A DNA stretch of 64,000 nt, from assembly GCA_965199135.1 (NCBI GenBank), contig OZ240685.1, positions 1,302,001 to 1,366,000 on the forward strand, given 5' to 3'. Of the stretch, positions 1 to 7,718 are shown one piece after another. A program made the position numbers and the translations under genes. Every line of letters starts with the position of its first letter. Position 1 is the stretch's first letter. Source of the stretch: EB88 sp965199135. GTDB taxonomy: Bacteria; Acidobacteriota; Terriglobia; Terriglobales; Acidobacteriaceae. The notes under the pieces were generated by a model. That model was given only the letters and a program-made list of their open reading frames with translations. It did not search any database and had not been told where the DNA came from.

Positions 1-2
1 AC

Positions 3-1112
3 CAGGAGATTGGCCGCGCCGGCCGGGACGGCCTGCCCTCGCGCACGATCCTGATGCATTCCTTTGCCGACAGAAAGCAGCACGACTTCTTCTTCGAGCG
101 GGACTACCCGCCGGTCGAGCGGCTCGACGCGATCTACAAGGCCATTTCCACCTACCGTGGCGAGGAGATGCTTCACCGCGAGGCGCTGCCGGACCTCCTG
201 CTCCGGCAGAAGGTCCGCATGGACGCGGATGAGCTCGACAAGGCGCTTGAGAAGCTGCTCATCCATGGCGGCGCCTCGCTCGATTACGAGGGGTTTGTCA
301 CCGCGGGCCAGCCCACATGGCGTCAGCCCTACCTCGCACAAAGCACCCATCGTGGGTCGCAGCTGGAGCGCGTCGTGCGCTTCGCCGAGTCCGGGGACTG
401 CCGCATGTCGCAGCTCGTCCGACACTTCGGCGACACGGAAGACGGCCTCGCCGGCTGCGGCATCTGCGACGTCTGCGCCCCGGGAAGCTCGCGCACCCAG
501 ACCGCACGCCCCCTCGATGCGATCGAACGTTCGCTGGCACACGCCATCCTCGCGGCTCTCGGGGGCTCGGGATACGGCGGCGGCTCGAAGTCGACCGGCA
601 AGCTGCATACCGAACTCTGCTCCCGCAACAACATGACGCGCGACAGCTTTGAAGAACTTCTGAACGCACTTGGCTCCGCAGGTTTTCTCCGCATCGAGGA
701 AGCGACGTTTGAACGCGATGGGCGGACCATCCCGTACCGGAAAGCCAGCCTGACCCACGAAGGTGCAACCTTCAGCGATCGTGACGCCGACACTGTGGTG
801 TTGCGCGAGCTGAACGGCAGTGCCGGCGCCCCGTCGGCGCCCCGGCGTGGACGGAAACCAGCGGGCAGCAAGGTGGCAGCCGCGCCGCTCTCTGGTGCGG
901 CGACGGCGCTCGCCGAGAAGCTGCGGGCCTGGCGCAAAGCCGAAGCCCAGAAGCTGGGTCAACCTGCATTCTGCGTCTTTGCCGACCGCACGCTTGAGGC
1001 GATCGCAGAGGAACGACCGCTTTCCGAGCAGGACCTGCTCGGCATCGCAGGGCTTGGGCCGGCGAAGGTCAGCAAGTTCGGGCGCAGCATTCTTGAGGTC
1101 TGTAGCTCCTAA
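3..1112 (+). CDS. recQ: ATP-dependent DNA helicase RecQ, C-terminal part (5' end outside the window)
   Basis: The reading frame is open from the first complete codon and begins with helicase motif VI (QEIGRAGRDG), so the start and helicase motifs 0 to V lie upstream of the window. The RQC zinc site follows as Cys-X18-Cys-X2-Cys-X2-Cys, ending GCGICDVC, and then the winged-helix region. After a Pro/Ala/Arg-rich linker the last ~70 residues form an HRDC domain (LRAWRKAEAQ to the C-terminus). RecQ is a 3'-5' DNA helicase of recombination and fork repair. The ATG at position 54 is internal, not a start. The gene ends 336 bases before rpsA and no clear terminator was seen between them. Confidence 0.95.
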   Translation, partial: QEIGRAGRDGLPSRTILMHSFADRKQHDFFFERDYPPVERLDAIYKAISTYRGEEMLHREALPDLLLRQKVRMDADELDKALEKLLIHGGASLDYEGFVTAGQPTWRQPYLAQSTHRGSQLERVVRFAESGDCRMSQLVRHFGDTEDGLAGCGICDVCAPGSSRTQTARPLDAIERSLAHAILAALGGSGYGGGSKSTGKLHTELCSRNNMTRDSFEELLNALGSAGFLRIEEATFERDGRTIPYRKASLTHEGATFSDRDADTVVLRELNGSAGAPSAPRRGRKPAGSKVAAAPLSGAATALAEKLRAWRKAEAQKLGQPAFCVFADRTLEAIAEERPLSEQDLLGIAGLGPAKVSKFGRSILEVCSS

Positions 1113-1169
1113 GGGGCGGCAGCCTTTGTAAACACTTGATGGATTCCGCGACTGGAGCGGCCATCCGCG

Positions 1170-1198
1170 TTGACACCCCTTCCCCCGGCACCTATCAT
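1170..1198 (+). promoter_or_regulatory. Strong sigma-70-type promoter for rpsA
   Basis: A perfect -35 hexamer TTGACA (1170-1175) is followed after exactly 17 bases by TATCAT (1193-1198), one mismatch from the -10 consensus. It is the best promoter match I found in the window and suits a highly expressed ribosomal gene. Transcription would begin near 1205. Confidence 0.8.
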
Positions 1199-1204
1199 CT
1201 CTGT

Positions 1205-1448
1205 AGTGGGCGTCATTGCCCAGCATCACAGGCCGCTGTGACCGTTCGCCTTCCGACTCCAACTTCCGGTACGACCCGAGTGAGAACCGCTACTGCGGTC
1301 CCCTCGTCTTTCTCCGGCGCTGGCAGGCCCCAGGCCTCGATTGCAGCATCCGTCCGCTGCCAGACTGTATCTAATGTGTAGATTGGCTTCTGCATAGAGA
1401 GCACGGGCTGTGATGCGCTGTACCCGCACTACCCGGAACTGATTTGTC
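1205..1448 (+). other. rpsA 5' leader (about 245 bases), no gene seen
   Basis: From the predicted start site to the rpsA start codon I see no credible coding sequence. A short open frame at 1136-1381 has no ribosome-binding site, overlaps the promoter and has no recognisable protein. An untranslated leader this long ahead of the S1 gene would fit the translational autoregulation known for S1 in other bacteria, but I could not identify a specific structure by eye. Confidence 0.45.
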
Positions 1449-3338
1449 ATGGCCGACTCCCCAAATCCCACTTACTCCGAGAGCACTCCGCTGAACACCG
1501 AACTCGAAACCCCTACCCTTGAAACCGTCACGACCGAACCCACGGAGCACCAGTCCGAGGCCGGTTCGCATGAGTCCACCCACAACCCGGAAGCGGCTGA
1601 GGTCCACACAGCCACCGCGCAACCCGCTTCGCCCGACACCACAGAGACCTTTGGTGACAGCGACGACTTCACCGACTTTGCTGCAGCGCTCGAGAGCTTC
1701 GATCGCGAGCAGGCCGCTGAAGCCGCTGCCCAGCAGTTCGACGACAACATCGTCACTGGCACCGTGGTCAAGCTCACCGACAAGGAAGTCGTTGTCGATG
1801 TGGGCCTGAAGAGCGAAGGACGCATTCCGTTGGAGCAGGTCGTGGACCACAACGGCGTCTCCAAGCTGAACCCGGGTGACACGGTTGAGGTCGTCATCGA
1901 GCGCGAAGAGGCCGAGGGTGGCTTCCTTTTGAGCTACGAAAAGGCGCTGCGTCACCGCGTCTGGGACGTGATCGAAAAGGCTGCCAACGAAAAGACCCCC
2001 GTGACCGGCACCGTTCTCGGCCGCGTCAAGGGTGGCGTGACCGTCGACGTGGGCATCAAGGCGTTCCTGCCTGGCTCGCAGCTCGAGATCCGCCCGGTCC
2101 GCAATCTGGACGCCTACATCGGCACCCAAATCCAGGTCCGCATCATCAAGCTGAACAAGAAGCGCGGCAATGTCGTTGTCTCCCGCAAGGAACTGCTTGA
2201 AGAAGAGCAGAATTCCAAGCGTGGCGAGACCCTCGAACACCTCGAGGAAGGTTCGATCCTGACCGGTGTGGTCAAGAACTTGACCGACTACGGCGCATTT
2301 GTAGACCTCGGCGGCATCGATGGGCTTCTGCACATCACCGATATGAGCTGGGGCCGCCTGACTCACCCGCGTGACCTCGTCAATGTTGCCGACGAGATCC
2401 AGGTGAAGGTGCTCAAATTCGATAAGGACAAGCAGCGCGTGTCGCTTGGCTTCAAGCAGCTGACGCCGGACCCGTGGCTCGATGCCGTGGAGCGCTACCC
2501 GGTGGGTGCGCGTGTCCGTGGCCGGGTTCTCTCGGTCACCGACTACGGTGCATTCGTGGAACTGGAGCAGGGCATTGAAGGCCTGGTCCATGTCTCCGAG
2601 ATGACCTGGTCCAAGCGCATGAAGCACCCCTCGAAGATGCTCAAGCCTGGTGACGAAGTCGAGACCATCGTGATCAGCGTGAACCCGAACGATCGCCGCA
2701 TCTCGCTCGGCATGAAGCAGCTCCTCGAGAACCCCTGGGAGAACCTGTCGGAGCGTTACCCGACCGGCGCCGTCGTTGAAGGTCGCGTTCGCAACCTCAC
2801 CGACTTCGGTGCATTCATCGAGATTGAGGACGGCATCGACGGCCTGGTACATGTCTCGAACCTGAGCTGGACCAAGCGCGTGAAGCATCCCTCGGAAGTG
2901 CTCAAGAAGGGTGAAAAGCTGCGCGCGGTTGTGCTCGGCGTCGAACCCGAGAACCGTCGCCTCTCGCTCGGCATCAAGCAGCTTGAGCCCGATGTCTGGG
3001 AGACGTTCTTTGCCCAGCACCGTGCCGGCGATGTGGTGCACGGCAAGGTTCTGCGCACCGCACAATTTGGCGCGTTCGTGGAAATTGCCGAAGGTGTTGA
3101 AGGTCTCTGCCATGTCTCCGAAGCCACCGACGCCACAGGCGCCCCGGTGAACCTCGAAGCCGGACAGGAGCACGAGTTCAAGATCATCAAGATGAACCCG
3201 GAAGAGAAGAAGGTCGGCCTCAGCCTCCGCGCCATTGGCGAAGAAGGCAGCCGTGCCGATGTGGAAGCCTACAAGGCTCCTGTATCCTCCTCGACCACCA
3301 CCCTGGGCGACCTGATGAACTGGAAGCGCGAGCAGTAA
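1449..3338 (+). CDS. rpsA: 30S ribosomal protein S1
   Basis: Six S1 (OB-fold) repeats are visible, starting near residues 100, 185, 270, 355, 440 and 530. The central ones carry the typical (L/V)TD(Y/F)GAF(V/I) and G(I/L)(D/E)GL(V/L)H(I/V)(S/T) patterns. S1 binds mRNA and brings it to the small subunit. The protein is 629 residues, longer than the usual ~555, because about 70 Thr/Glu/Pro-rich residues precede the acidic FAAALESF helix that corresponds to the S2-docking segment of other S1 proteins. Translation starts at the ATG at 1449. A strong promoter lies 5' and a strong hairpin terminator lies 20 bases after the stop, so this looks like a single-gene transcript. Confidence 0.97.
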   Translation: MADSPNPTYSESTPLNTELETPTLETVTTEPTEHQSEAGSHESTHNPEAAEVHTATAQPASPDTTETFGDSDDFTDFAAALESFDREQAAEAAAQQFDDNIVTGTVVKLTDKEVVVDVGLKSEGRIPLEQVVDHNGVSKLNPGDTVEVVIEREEAEGGFLLSYEKALRHRVWDVIEKAANEKTPVTGTVLGRVKGGVTVDVGIKAFLPGSQLEIRPVRNLDAYIGTQIQVRIIKLNKKRGNVVVSRKELLEEEQNSKRGETLEHLEEGSILTGVVKNLTDYGAFVDLGGIDGLLHITDMSWGRLTHPRDLVNVADEIQVKVLKFDKDKQRVSLGFKQLTPDPWLDAVERYPVGARVRGRVLSVTDYGAFVELEQGIEGLVHVSEMTWSKRMKHPSKMLKPGDEVETIVISVNPNDRRISLGMKQLLENPWENLSERYPTGAVVEGRVRNLTDFGAFIEIEDGIDGLVHVSNLSWTKRVKHPSEVLKKGEKLRAVVLGVEPENRRLSLGIKQLEPDVWETFFAQHRAGDVVHGKVLRTAQFGAFVEIAEGVEGLCHVSEATDATGAPVNLEAGQEHEFKIIKMNPEEKKVGLSLRAIGEEGSRADVEAYKAPVSSSTTTLGDLMNWKREQ

Positions 3339-3359
3339 ACCAGCCGCCGGTAACAGAAG

Positions 3360-3388
3360 AGGCGCCACCCTTGGGTGGCGCCTTTCTT
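3360..3388 (+). terminator. Intrinsic terminator of rpsA
   Basis: An almost unbroken GC stem, AGGCGCCACC paired with GGTGGCGCCT around a CTTG loop, is followed by TTCTT. It lies between rpsA and the convergent gene ending at 3411. Confidence 0.9.
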
Positions 3389-3410
3389 CGTTGCAGCTGC
3401 TTGCTGTGAG

Positions 3411-3812
3411 CTACTTGCCGACGTGGAAATCGATTGTGACGTTCATCTTGGTATCGAACGAACTGATCAGCTTCGGCTTGCTCTTCTCGCCCTTGTACTC
3501 GGCCCAGACCTTGTAGTCGGTGTCGGCCGGCAGCTGGCCGAAGCGATAGCTGCCGTCGGCGGTTGCGATGAAGGTCTTTACGACGTTCGTCTTCTGGTCC
3601 TGGAGGTACACAATGCCGCCTGGGAGCGGCGCTGTGCCATTATCGAAGACCTTGCCCTCGATAACCTTGGCCTGGGTCTGTGCGAAGGCCCGAGGCGCAG
3701 CGATCGTTGTGAACACCGCCCCGGCCGGAAGCATGACCATGAGTCCTGTCGCGAGCTGCTGAAGAACCGCGTGTCGTGCTGCGCGTCGTGCGTCGTTCCT
3801 GTATCCAACCAT
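3411..3812 (-). CDS. Secreted carboxypeptidase-regulatory-like (beta-sandwich) protein
   Basis: This 133-residue protein has a basic N-terminus, a hydrophobic stretch at about 18-38 and an AxA-type cleavage site (APRAFAQ), so it should be exported. The mature ~90 residues match the carboxypeptidase regulatory-like/transthyretin fold (EGKVFDNGTAPLPGGIVYLQD, then TADGSYRFGQLPADTDYKVWAEY). This fold usually mediates adhesion or ligand binding and is very common in acidobacterial exported proteins. The gene begins 14 bases after the LysW-like gene, with its ribosome-binding site (AGGGAGAGA) reaching the end of that gene, so the two form one transcript. The ligand is unknown. Confidence 0.75.
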   Translation of the reverse strand: MVGYRNDARRAARHAVLQQLATGLMVMLPAGAVFTTIAAPRAFAQTQAKVIEGKVFDNGTAPLPGGIVYLQDQKTNVVKTFIATADGSYRFGQLPADTDYKVWAEYKGEKSKPKLISSFDTKMNVTIDFHVGK

Positions 3813-3826
3813 CGCTGCGTCTCTCC

Positions 3827-4015
3827 CTATTCCTCTTCGTCTTCGCCGGTTACCGGCTCGTCCTCGTCGATCTCTTCATCGGTGCGTGCCAGTTCAAGAG
3901 GGTCGGTCGCAACCACCTCGTACTCGGTGCCGCACTCATCACATGTTACGGAATCGCCCTCTTCTACGTCATCGGTATCGATGTCGAGTGCACTGTCACA
4001 TTCTTGGCAAAGCAT
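3827..4015 (-). CDS. LysW-like zinc-ribbon small protein
   Basis: The 62-residue acidic protein has two CxxC knuckles (CQEC near residue 3, CDEC near 26) that should bind one zinc, followed by EYEVVATDPLEL, as in LysW/ArgW amino-group carrier proteins (~54 residues). Those carriers attach substrate to the C-terminal Glu of an EDWGE tail. Here the tail is GEDEEE: it ends in Glu but lacks the Trp-Gly. I start at the ATG at 4015 because GGAGGAG lies 7 bases upstream; an in-frame upstream extension has no such site. No lysine or arginine pathway genes are nearby, so the carrier role is doubtful and a general zinc-ribbon role is possible. Confidence 0.75.
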   Translation of the reverse strand: MLCQECDSALDIDTDDVEEGDSVTCDECGTEYEVVATDPLELARTDEEIDEDEPVTGEDEEE

Positions 4016-4167
4016 GGAAACTCCTCCGAAATTCAAAATGGGGTATAAGGTTGTGAGCAACAGCAGCATACAATTCCGCCGCTTGGTGTGAACTTCAGCC
4101 TGCCCGCGACGAGGCCGATCCTCTTCAGCCTAAAGATGCAAAAGCCATCTCCAGGAGATTCTTTACG

Positions 4168-5667
4168 ATGCAGAACCGTGTGAAACCATCGTGTTTCGCT
4201 GCCAGTGTTGTTGTTTACGTAATGGCAGGACTGATCTCCCACCCTGCGCATGCCCTCTCTGACGGCGTAACACGTGATCTGGATGCCAGCGGTTCCCGCA
4301 TCAGCGCTCTCCCGGCTGATGCCCGAATCGCGGCCGCCATTCGGGACATCTCGCCCGAGTCGGTACGCAGGGACATCGCCACGCTTGTCAGCTTCCGCAA
4401 CCGCTCCACGCTTTCGAGCATGACTCCGAACCTGCCGCCGAACACGGGCGTGACCGCAGCGGCGGACTGGCTCTTCGCGCAGTACACCGCTATCAGCAAG
4501 GAGTGCGGCAACTGCCTTGATGTTCGCCGGGATACTTTCACCGAACAGCCCATGAGCCGCATTCCGATACCCACCACGATCACCAATATCTACGCCGTTC
4601 TCAAGGGCACAGACGCGGCGCAGGGCACCCGCACCGTGCTCGTCACGGGCCACTACGACTCCCGCAACTCGACCAACGAAAACACCACGGATGAGGCGCC
4701 TGGCGCGAACGACGACGCCTCCGGGGTGGCCGTATCGCTCGAGTGCGCCCGAGCGCTGTCCAAGATGAAGTTTCCCGGCACGATCATCTTTGCCACTGTC
4801 GCGGGGGAAGAGCAGGGCCTGAATGGCAGCCGGCATCTCGCGCAGACGCTCAAGGCGCAGAACGTCGCTCTTGAAGGGGTGCTCAACAACGACATTGTCG
4901 GCGGCAACACCACGCCCGGCGATACGCTGCAGGACAAGCACGCGGTGCGTATCTTCTCCGAGGGCATCCCCTCGGTCGCGACCCCGGACGAGCTCAAAAT
5001 GATAGAGTTGCTCGGCTACGAGAGTGACTCCTCCTCACGCGAGCTGGCGCGCGCGGTCACCGGTGTGGATGCGACGTACTTCGGCCGCGGGGCTGCCCCG
5101 GTCGCTGGCACCGGCAACACCATCCCGTATTTTCACCCGGTGCTCGAGATGCGGCGGGATCGCTTTCTGCGCGGCGGCGATCACACCTCCTTCAACGCAG
5201 AAGGGTTTACTGCTGTTCGCTTCACTGAGTGGCGCGAGGACTTCAACCACCAGCACCAGAATGTGCGCGTCGAAAATGGCGTGCAGTTCGGCGACCTGAT
5301 CCAGTACGACGACATGAGCTATATCGTCGAAGTCGCGCAGCTGAATGCAGCCACGCTGGCCACGCTCGCCGATGCGCCCCCGCCGCCGGTCGACGTCAAG
5401 ATCGTGACCGACGCGCTCGATAACAACTCCACGATCCAGTGGCAGCCCGGGCAGGGCGCACCGGCAGACACGCACTACCAGGTGCTGTGGCGTGAACTCT
5501 CAGCAAGTGACTGGCAGTATGTCGCCGATGCTGCAAAGTATGGCAATGGCACCAGTGCCACGCTTCCCGTCTCCAAGGACAACGTGATCTTCGGCGTCCG
5601 CGCCATCGACGCGGCAGGCCATGCCAGCCTTGCCGTGGTTCCGTACCCCATCCGCAAGGCACGCTAA
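4168..5667 (+). CDS. Secreted M28-family zinc aminopeptidase with C-terminal fibronectin-III-like domain
   Basis: The 499-residue protein has a signal peptide (residues 1-29, ending AHA). Its M28 di-zinc site is visible: His162 and Asp164 (TGHYDS), the bridging Asp in GANDDASG (~182), the catalytic Glu pair in AGEEQG (214-215), Asp242 (NND) and a late His in GGDHTSF. A region resembling a fibronectin type III repeat follows (about 400-495). M28 enzymes remove N-terminal amino acids, so this is probably a periplasmic or extracellular peptide scavenger. A ribosome-binding site (CAGGAGA) precedes the start. A DoxX-family gene follows after 10 bases. Confidence 0.9.
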   Translation: MQNRVKPSCFAASVVVYVMAGLISHPAHALSDGVTRDLDASGSRISALPADARIAAAIRDISPESVRRDIATLVSFRNRSTLSSMTPNLPPNTGVTAAADWLFAQYTAISKECGNCLDVRRDTFTEQPMSRIPIPTTITNIYAVLKGTDAAQGTRTVLVTGHYDSRNSTNENTTDEAPGANDDASGVAVSLECARALSKMKFPGTIIFATVAGEEQGLNGSRHLAQTLKAQNVALEGVLNNDIVGGNTTPGDTLQDKHAVRIFSEGIPSVATPDELKMIELLGYESDSSSRELARAVTGVDATYFGRGAAPVAGTGNTIPYFHPVLEMRRDRFLRGGDHTSFNAEGFTAVRFTEWREDFNHQHQNVRVENGVQFGDLIQYDDMSYIVEVAQLNAATLATLADAPPPPVDVKIVTDALDNNSTIQWQPGQGAPADTHYQVLWRELSASDWQYVADAAKYGNGTSATLPVSKDNVIFGVRAIDAAGHASLAVVPYPIRKAR

Positions 5668-5677
5668 GGAGCGGTAG

Positions 5678-6067
5678 ATGAAAGCAGCTTTTGTGGTTGC
5701 GCGCGTCCTGCTGGGCCTGATGTTCACCGTCTTCGGGCTCAACGGCTTTTTGCACTTCATCAAGATGCCGCCGCCGACGGGCCTCGCGGCCACCTACCTG
5801 GGTGCACTCTCCCAGTCACACCTGCTGCAGGTCAACTTTGTCATCCAGTTGGTGACAGGACTCCTGCTGCTTGCAGGCGTCTATGTACCGCTTGCGCTGG
5901 TCCTGCTCGGGCCAGTGCTCGCAAATATTCTCGCGTACCACCTGCTGATGCATCCAGAAGGAATCCAGAATGCCCTGGTCGCATTTGTGTTGTGGCTGGT
6001 CGTCTTCTGGAGTGTGCGTGGCAACTTCGCCGGGGTGTTCCAGATGCGGACGCCACCGGCCGCCTGA
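5678..6067 (+). CDS. DoxX-family membrane protein
   Basis: This 129-residue protein has four hydrophobic segments (about 5-25, 48-70, 73-93 and 100-120). It has the early ARVLLGLMFTVFGLNGF signature and a His-containing segment (AYHLLMHPEG), as in DoxX/YphA-type small membrane proteins. The biochemical role of these is mostly unknown; some take part in thiosulfate:quinone oxidation or redox stress. It lies 10 bases after the M28 peptidase with GGAG upstream of its ATG and is probably co-transcribed. Confidence 0.8.
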   Translation: MKAAFVVARVLLGLMFTVFGLNGFLHFIKMPPPTGLAATYLGALSQSHLLQVNFVIQLVTGLLLLAGVYVPLALVLLGPVLANILAYHLLMHPEGIQNALVAFVLWLVVFWSVRGNFAGVFQMRTPPAA

Positions 6068-6099
6068 GGGGAGCCTCCGCCGCTCCCGGCTGAGTTGGC

Positions 6100-6640
6100 A
6101 GGAATGTGATTGGTTCTGAGCTCGGGGCAGCGCGTGCTCACGAAGCGGTTCATCAGATTGATCACATACGGATGCACAGGATACGGAATGTAGGTTGCGT
6201 CGCCCAACAGCACCAGACAGGATTGGGCACGCCTCCCACGTATGCTTTTGACAACATCGCTGCGCCGATAATGAGCAGAAATGCCGGCGCAGCATTCAAC
6301 CCTCATTGAGGGTGGGTCACGCGCAGGCCATAGCTCTTGCTAAGTGCCATGACGAGAGCAGCAACGACCAGCACAGAGACACTGCCGATGCGTAGGCGTT
6401 GTGCGCGCTCCTGCGAGGTGCGATGACAGATGCAGTACGCGCATGCGCCGAGAGGGAACTCGAAAGTGAGACCGTTCGGGAGAATTGGCCACTTACCCGG
6501 GCAGGCAAGAAGCCCGGCAGCGACAAACGCGAAACCATGAAGACGGACGCAAACAGGACCGGTCGTTTGCGCCAGAGCAACGGACCCGCTCTGCGCTACG
6601 CAGGTCCGCAGCAGAGTCCAGACTAAGTACATAGAGTACG
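6100..6640 (-). pseudogene. Remnant of an acyltransferase-3 gene, frameshifted and 5'-truncated
   Basis: No intact gene fits between the DoxX gene and 6858, but the minus strand carries scattered similarity to the intact acyltransferase at 7719-8774. One frame gives FEFPLGACAYCICH...ERAQRLRIGSV, matching TEFPLGALAYTLAKH...ERAAERMRWVS. A frame change and a stop (about 6303) follow, and the frame at about 6100-6240 gives CLVLLGDATYIPYPVHPY, matching WLVLFGDSSYILYLVHPY. A further frame (about 6500-6575) gives RKRPVLFASVFMVS against RRPLLLATGLILS. At least two frameshifts or stops, plus loss of the first ~120 codons, make it non-functional. The boundaries are approximate. Confidence 0.8.
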
Positions 6641-6857
6641 TGCCCCGCCACTCAGACTTAGCCAGACGTAAATGCATTTAAACTCGCCACGCAAAGCTCT
6701 TAGTTGCTCCTAAGTGCACTTGAAGTCGCTCACTCGGGAACGAAACCTTACAGGATCGGGACCTACGTGGAAGGGTCGCCGCCACTGAGCCGTTCCGGAT
6801 CCTGATGGTTCCGTTGGCTTCCCCTCGAAGGAGCTGGCGCGGGCCGCCAGGGCCGGC
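6641..6857. other. Intergenic stretch, nothing recognised
   Basis: Between the acyltransferase remnant and the end of the endonuclease III-like gene I see no supported gene and no strong hairpin. It may include further decayed 5' sequence of the remnant. Confidence 0.4.
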
Positions 6858-7676
6858 TCACCCCGGATCAGACACGAACCCCTGCGGATCCCGCCGCTGA
6901 CGCTGCCCCGTCGGGCATAGGGACAGCAGCGGGCAGTCGGGACAATGTCGCTCCCAGTCGTTCGTCGTGCAGCGAAGCTGCCCATGCAGTTTCCAGAGGT
7001 CATGCATCGCCGTCAGGCGTGCAGCGGGCCAGCGTTCTTCAGGCAGCAGCGCCAGCAGCACCTGTTCTGTGCGGCCGGCATTTGCCTGCGCATCCACAAA
7101 GCCCAGCCGCTGCGCGATACGATGATGATGCCCATCGACAGCCAGTGCCCGCAGCCGCAGCGAGGAGTGGTTGACCACCGCTGCCGACCCGCGTGCACCC
7201 ACACCCTCAAAGCTCTCAAGCCATCGCCGAATGCGTTCGACCGGCTGGCCTTTGAAGAATTCGAGCGACAGCTGCCCTTCGTTCTGCCGCGTGATCCGTC
7301 GCAGCGCAGCCTGCAATGCAGGCGCTTTCCGCTCGGCAAAGGTCACCGGGGCAAGCACCGCGAAGACCTCAGCAGGCGGGGCATCGCGCAAACCACGCCA
7401 GTCCCCGAGAGCCGCGCCAAAGCGCAACTCGAGCTGTGCCAGCACCGCCAGCGAAACCTCGGTGCGCGTTCGCGCCGAGATCAGCACGAACACAAGCTCT
7501 TTGAGGGGATTCCAGAAGCGACGCTCGCGTGGCGGCCCGTCGCGCGCCAGCAGCCTCTCCTCGATCGAGGCGAGCTTTGACTCGCCACTGGCCCGCTCCT
7601 CGGCTGCTGCTGCCTCTTCTTCGACAGAGAACAGGGACGGGATGTCAGTGGTGCTCACAGACGCTAGGACGCACAA
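6858..7676 (-). CDS. Endonuclease III-like HhH-GPD iron-sulfur protein
   Basis: The core is the helix-hairpin-helix/Gly-Pro-Asp fold of base-excision DNA glycosylases: ISARTRTEV (substrate loop), FEGVGARGSAAVV (hairpin) and AVDGHHHRIAQRLG, which keeps the conserved catalytic Asp. A cysteine cluster near the C-terminus (Cys-X8-Cys-X2-Cys-X5-Cys) should hold a [4Fe-4S] cluster, although canonical enzymes have X6 in the first gap. The lysine of true bifunctional Nth (GVGRKTA) is replaced by Arg/Gly, so lyase activity is unlikely. About 60 Ala/Glu-rich residues precede the fold. It could be a monofunctional glycosylase or a diverged DNA-binding relative. The start codon is uncertain. Confidence 0.75.
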   Translation of the reverse strand: MCVLASVSTTDIPSLFSVEEEAAAAEERASGESKLASIEERLLARDGPPRERRFWNPLKELVFVLISARTRTEVSLAVLAQLELRFGAALGDWRGLRDAPPAEVFAVLAPVTFAERKAPALQAALRRITRQNEGQLSLEFFKGQPVERIRRWLESFEGVGARGSAAVVNHSSLRLRALAVDGHHHRIAQRLGFVDAQANAGRTEQVLLALLPEERWPAARLTAMHDLWKLHGQLRCTTNDWERHCPDCPLLSLCPTGQRQRRDPQGFVSDPG

Positions 7677-7718
7677 AGAGCAGTCTCTGGAAGCTCTCCC
7701 TGCGCAGACTCTGTTTGC

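Noticed and set aside
1136..1381. Small plus-strand frame upstream of rpsA as a leader peptide
   Set aside because: It starts before the predicted promoter, has no ribosome-binding site and has no recognisable features.
1371..3368. Long open frame on the minus strand opposite rpsA (665 codons)
   Set aside because: It is the antisense shadow of a clear ribosomal protein S1 gene; GC-rich codon use keeps the opposite frame open. The product has no recognisable domain.
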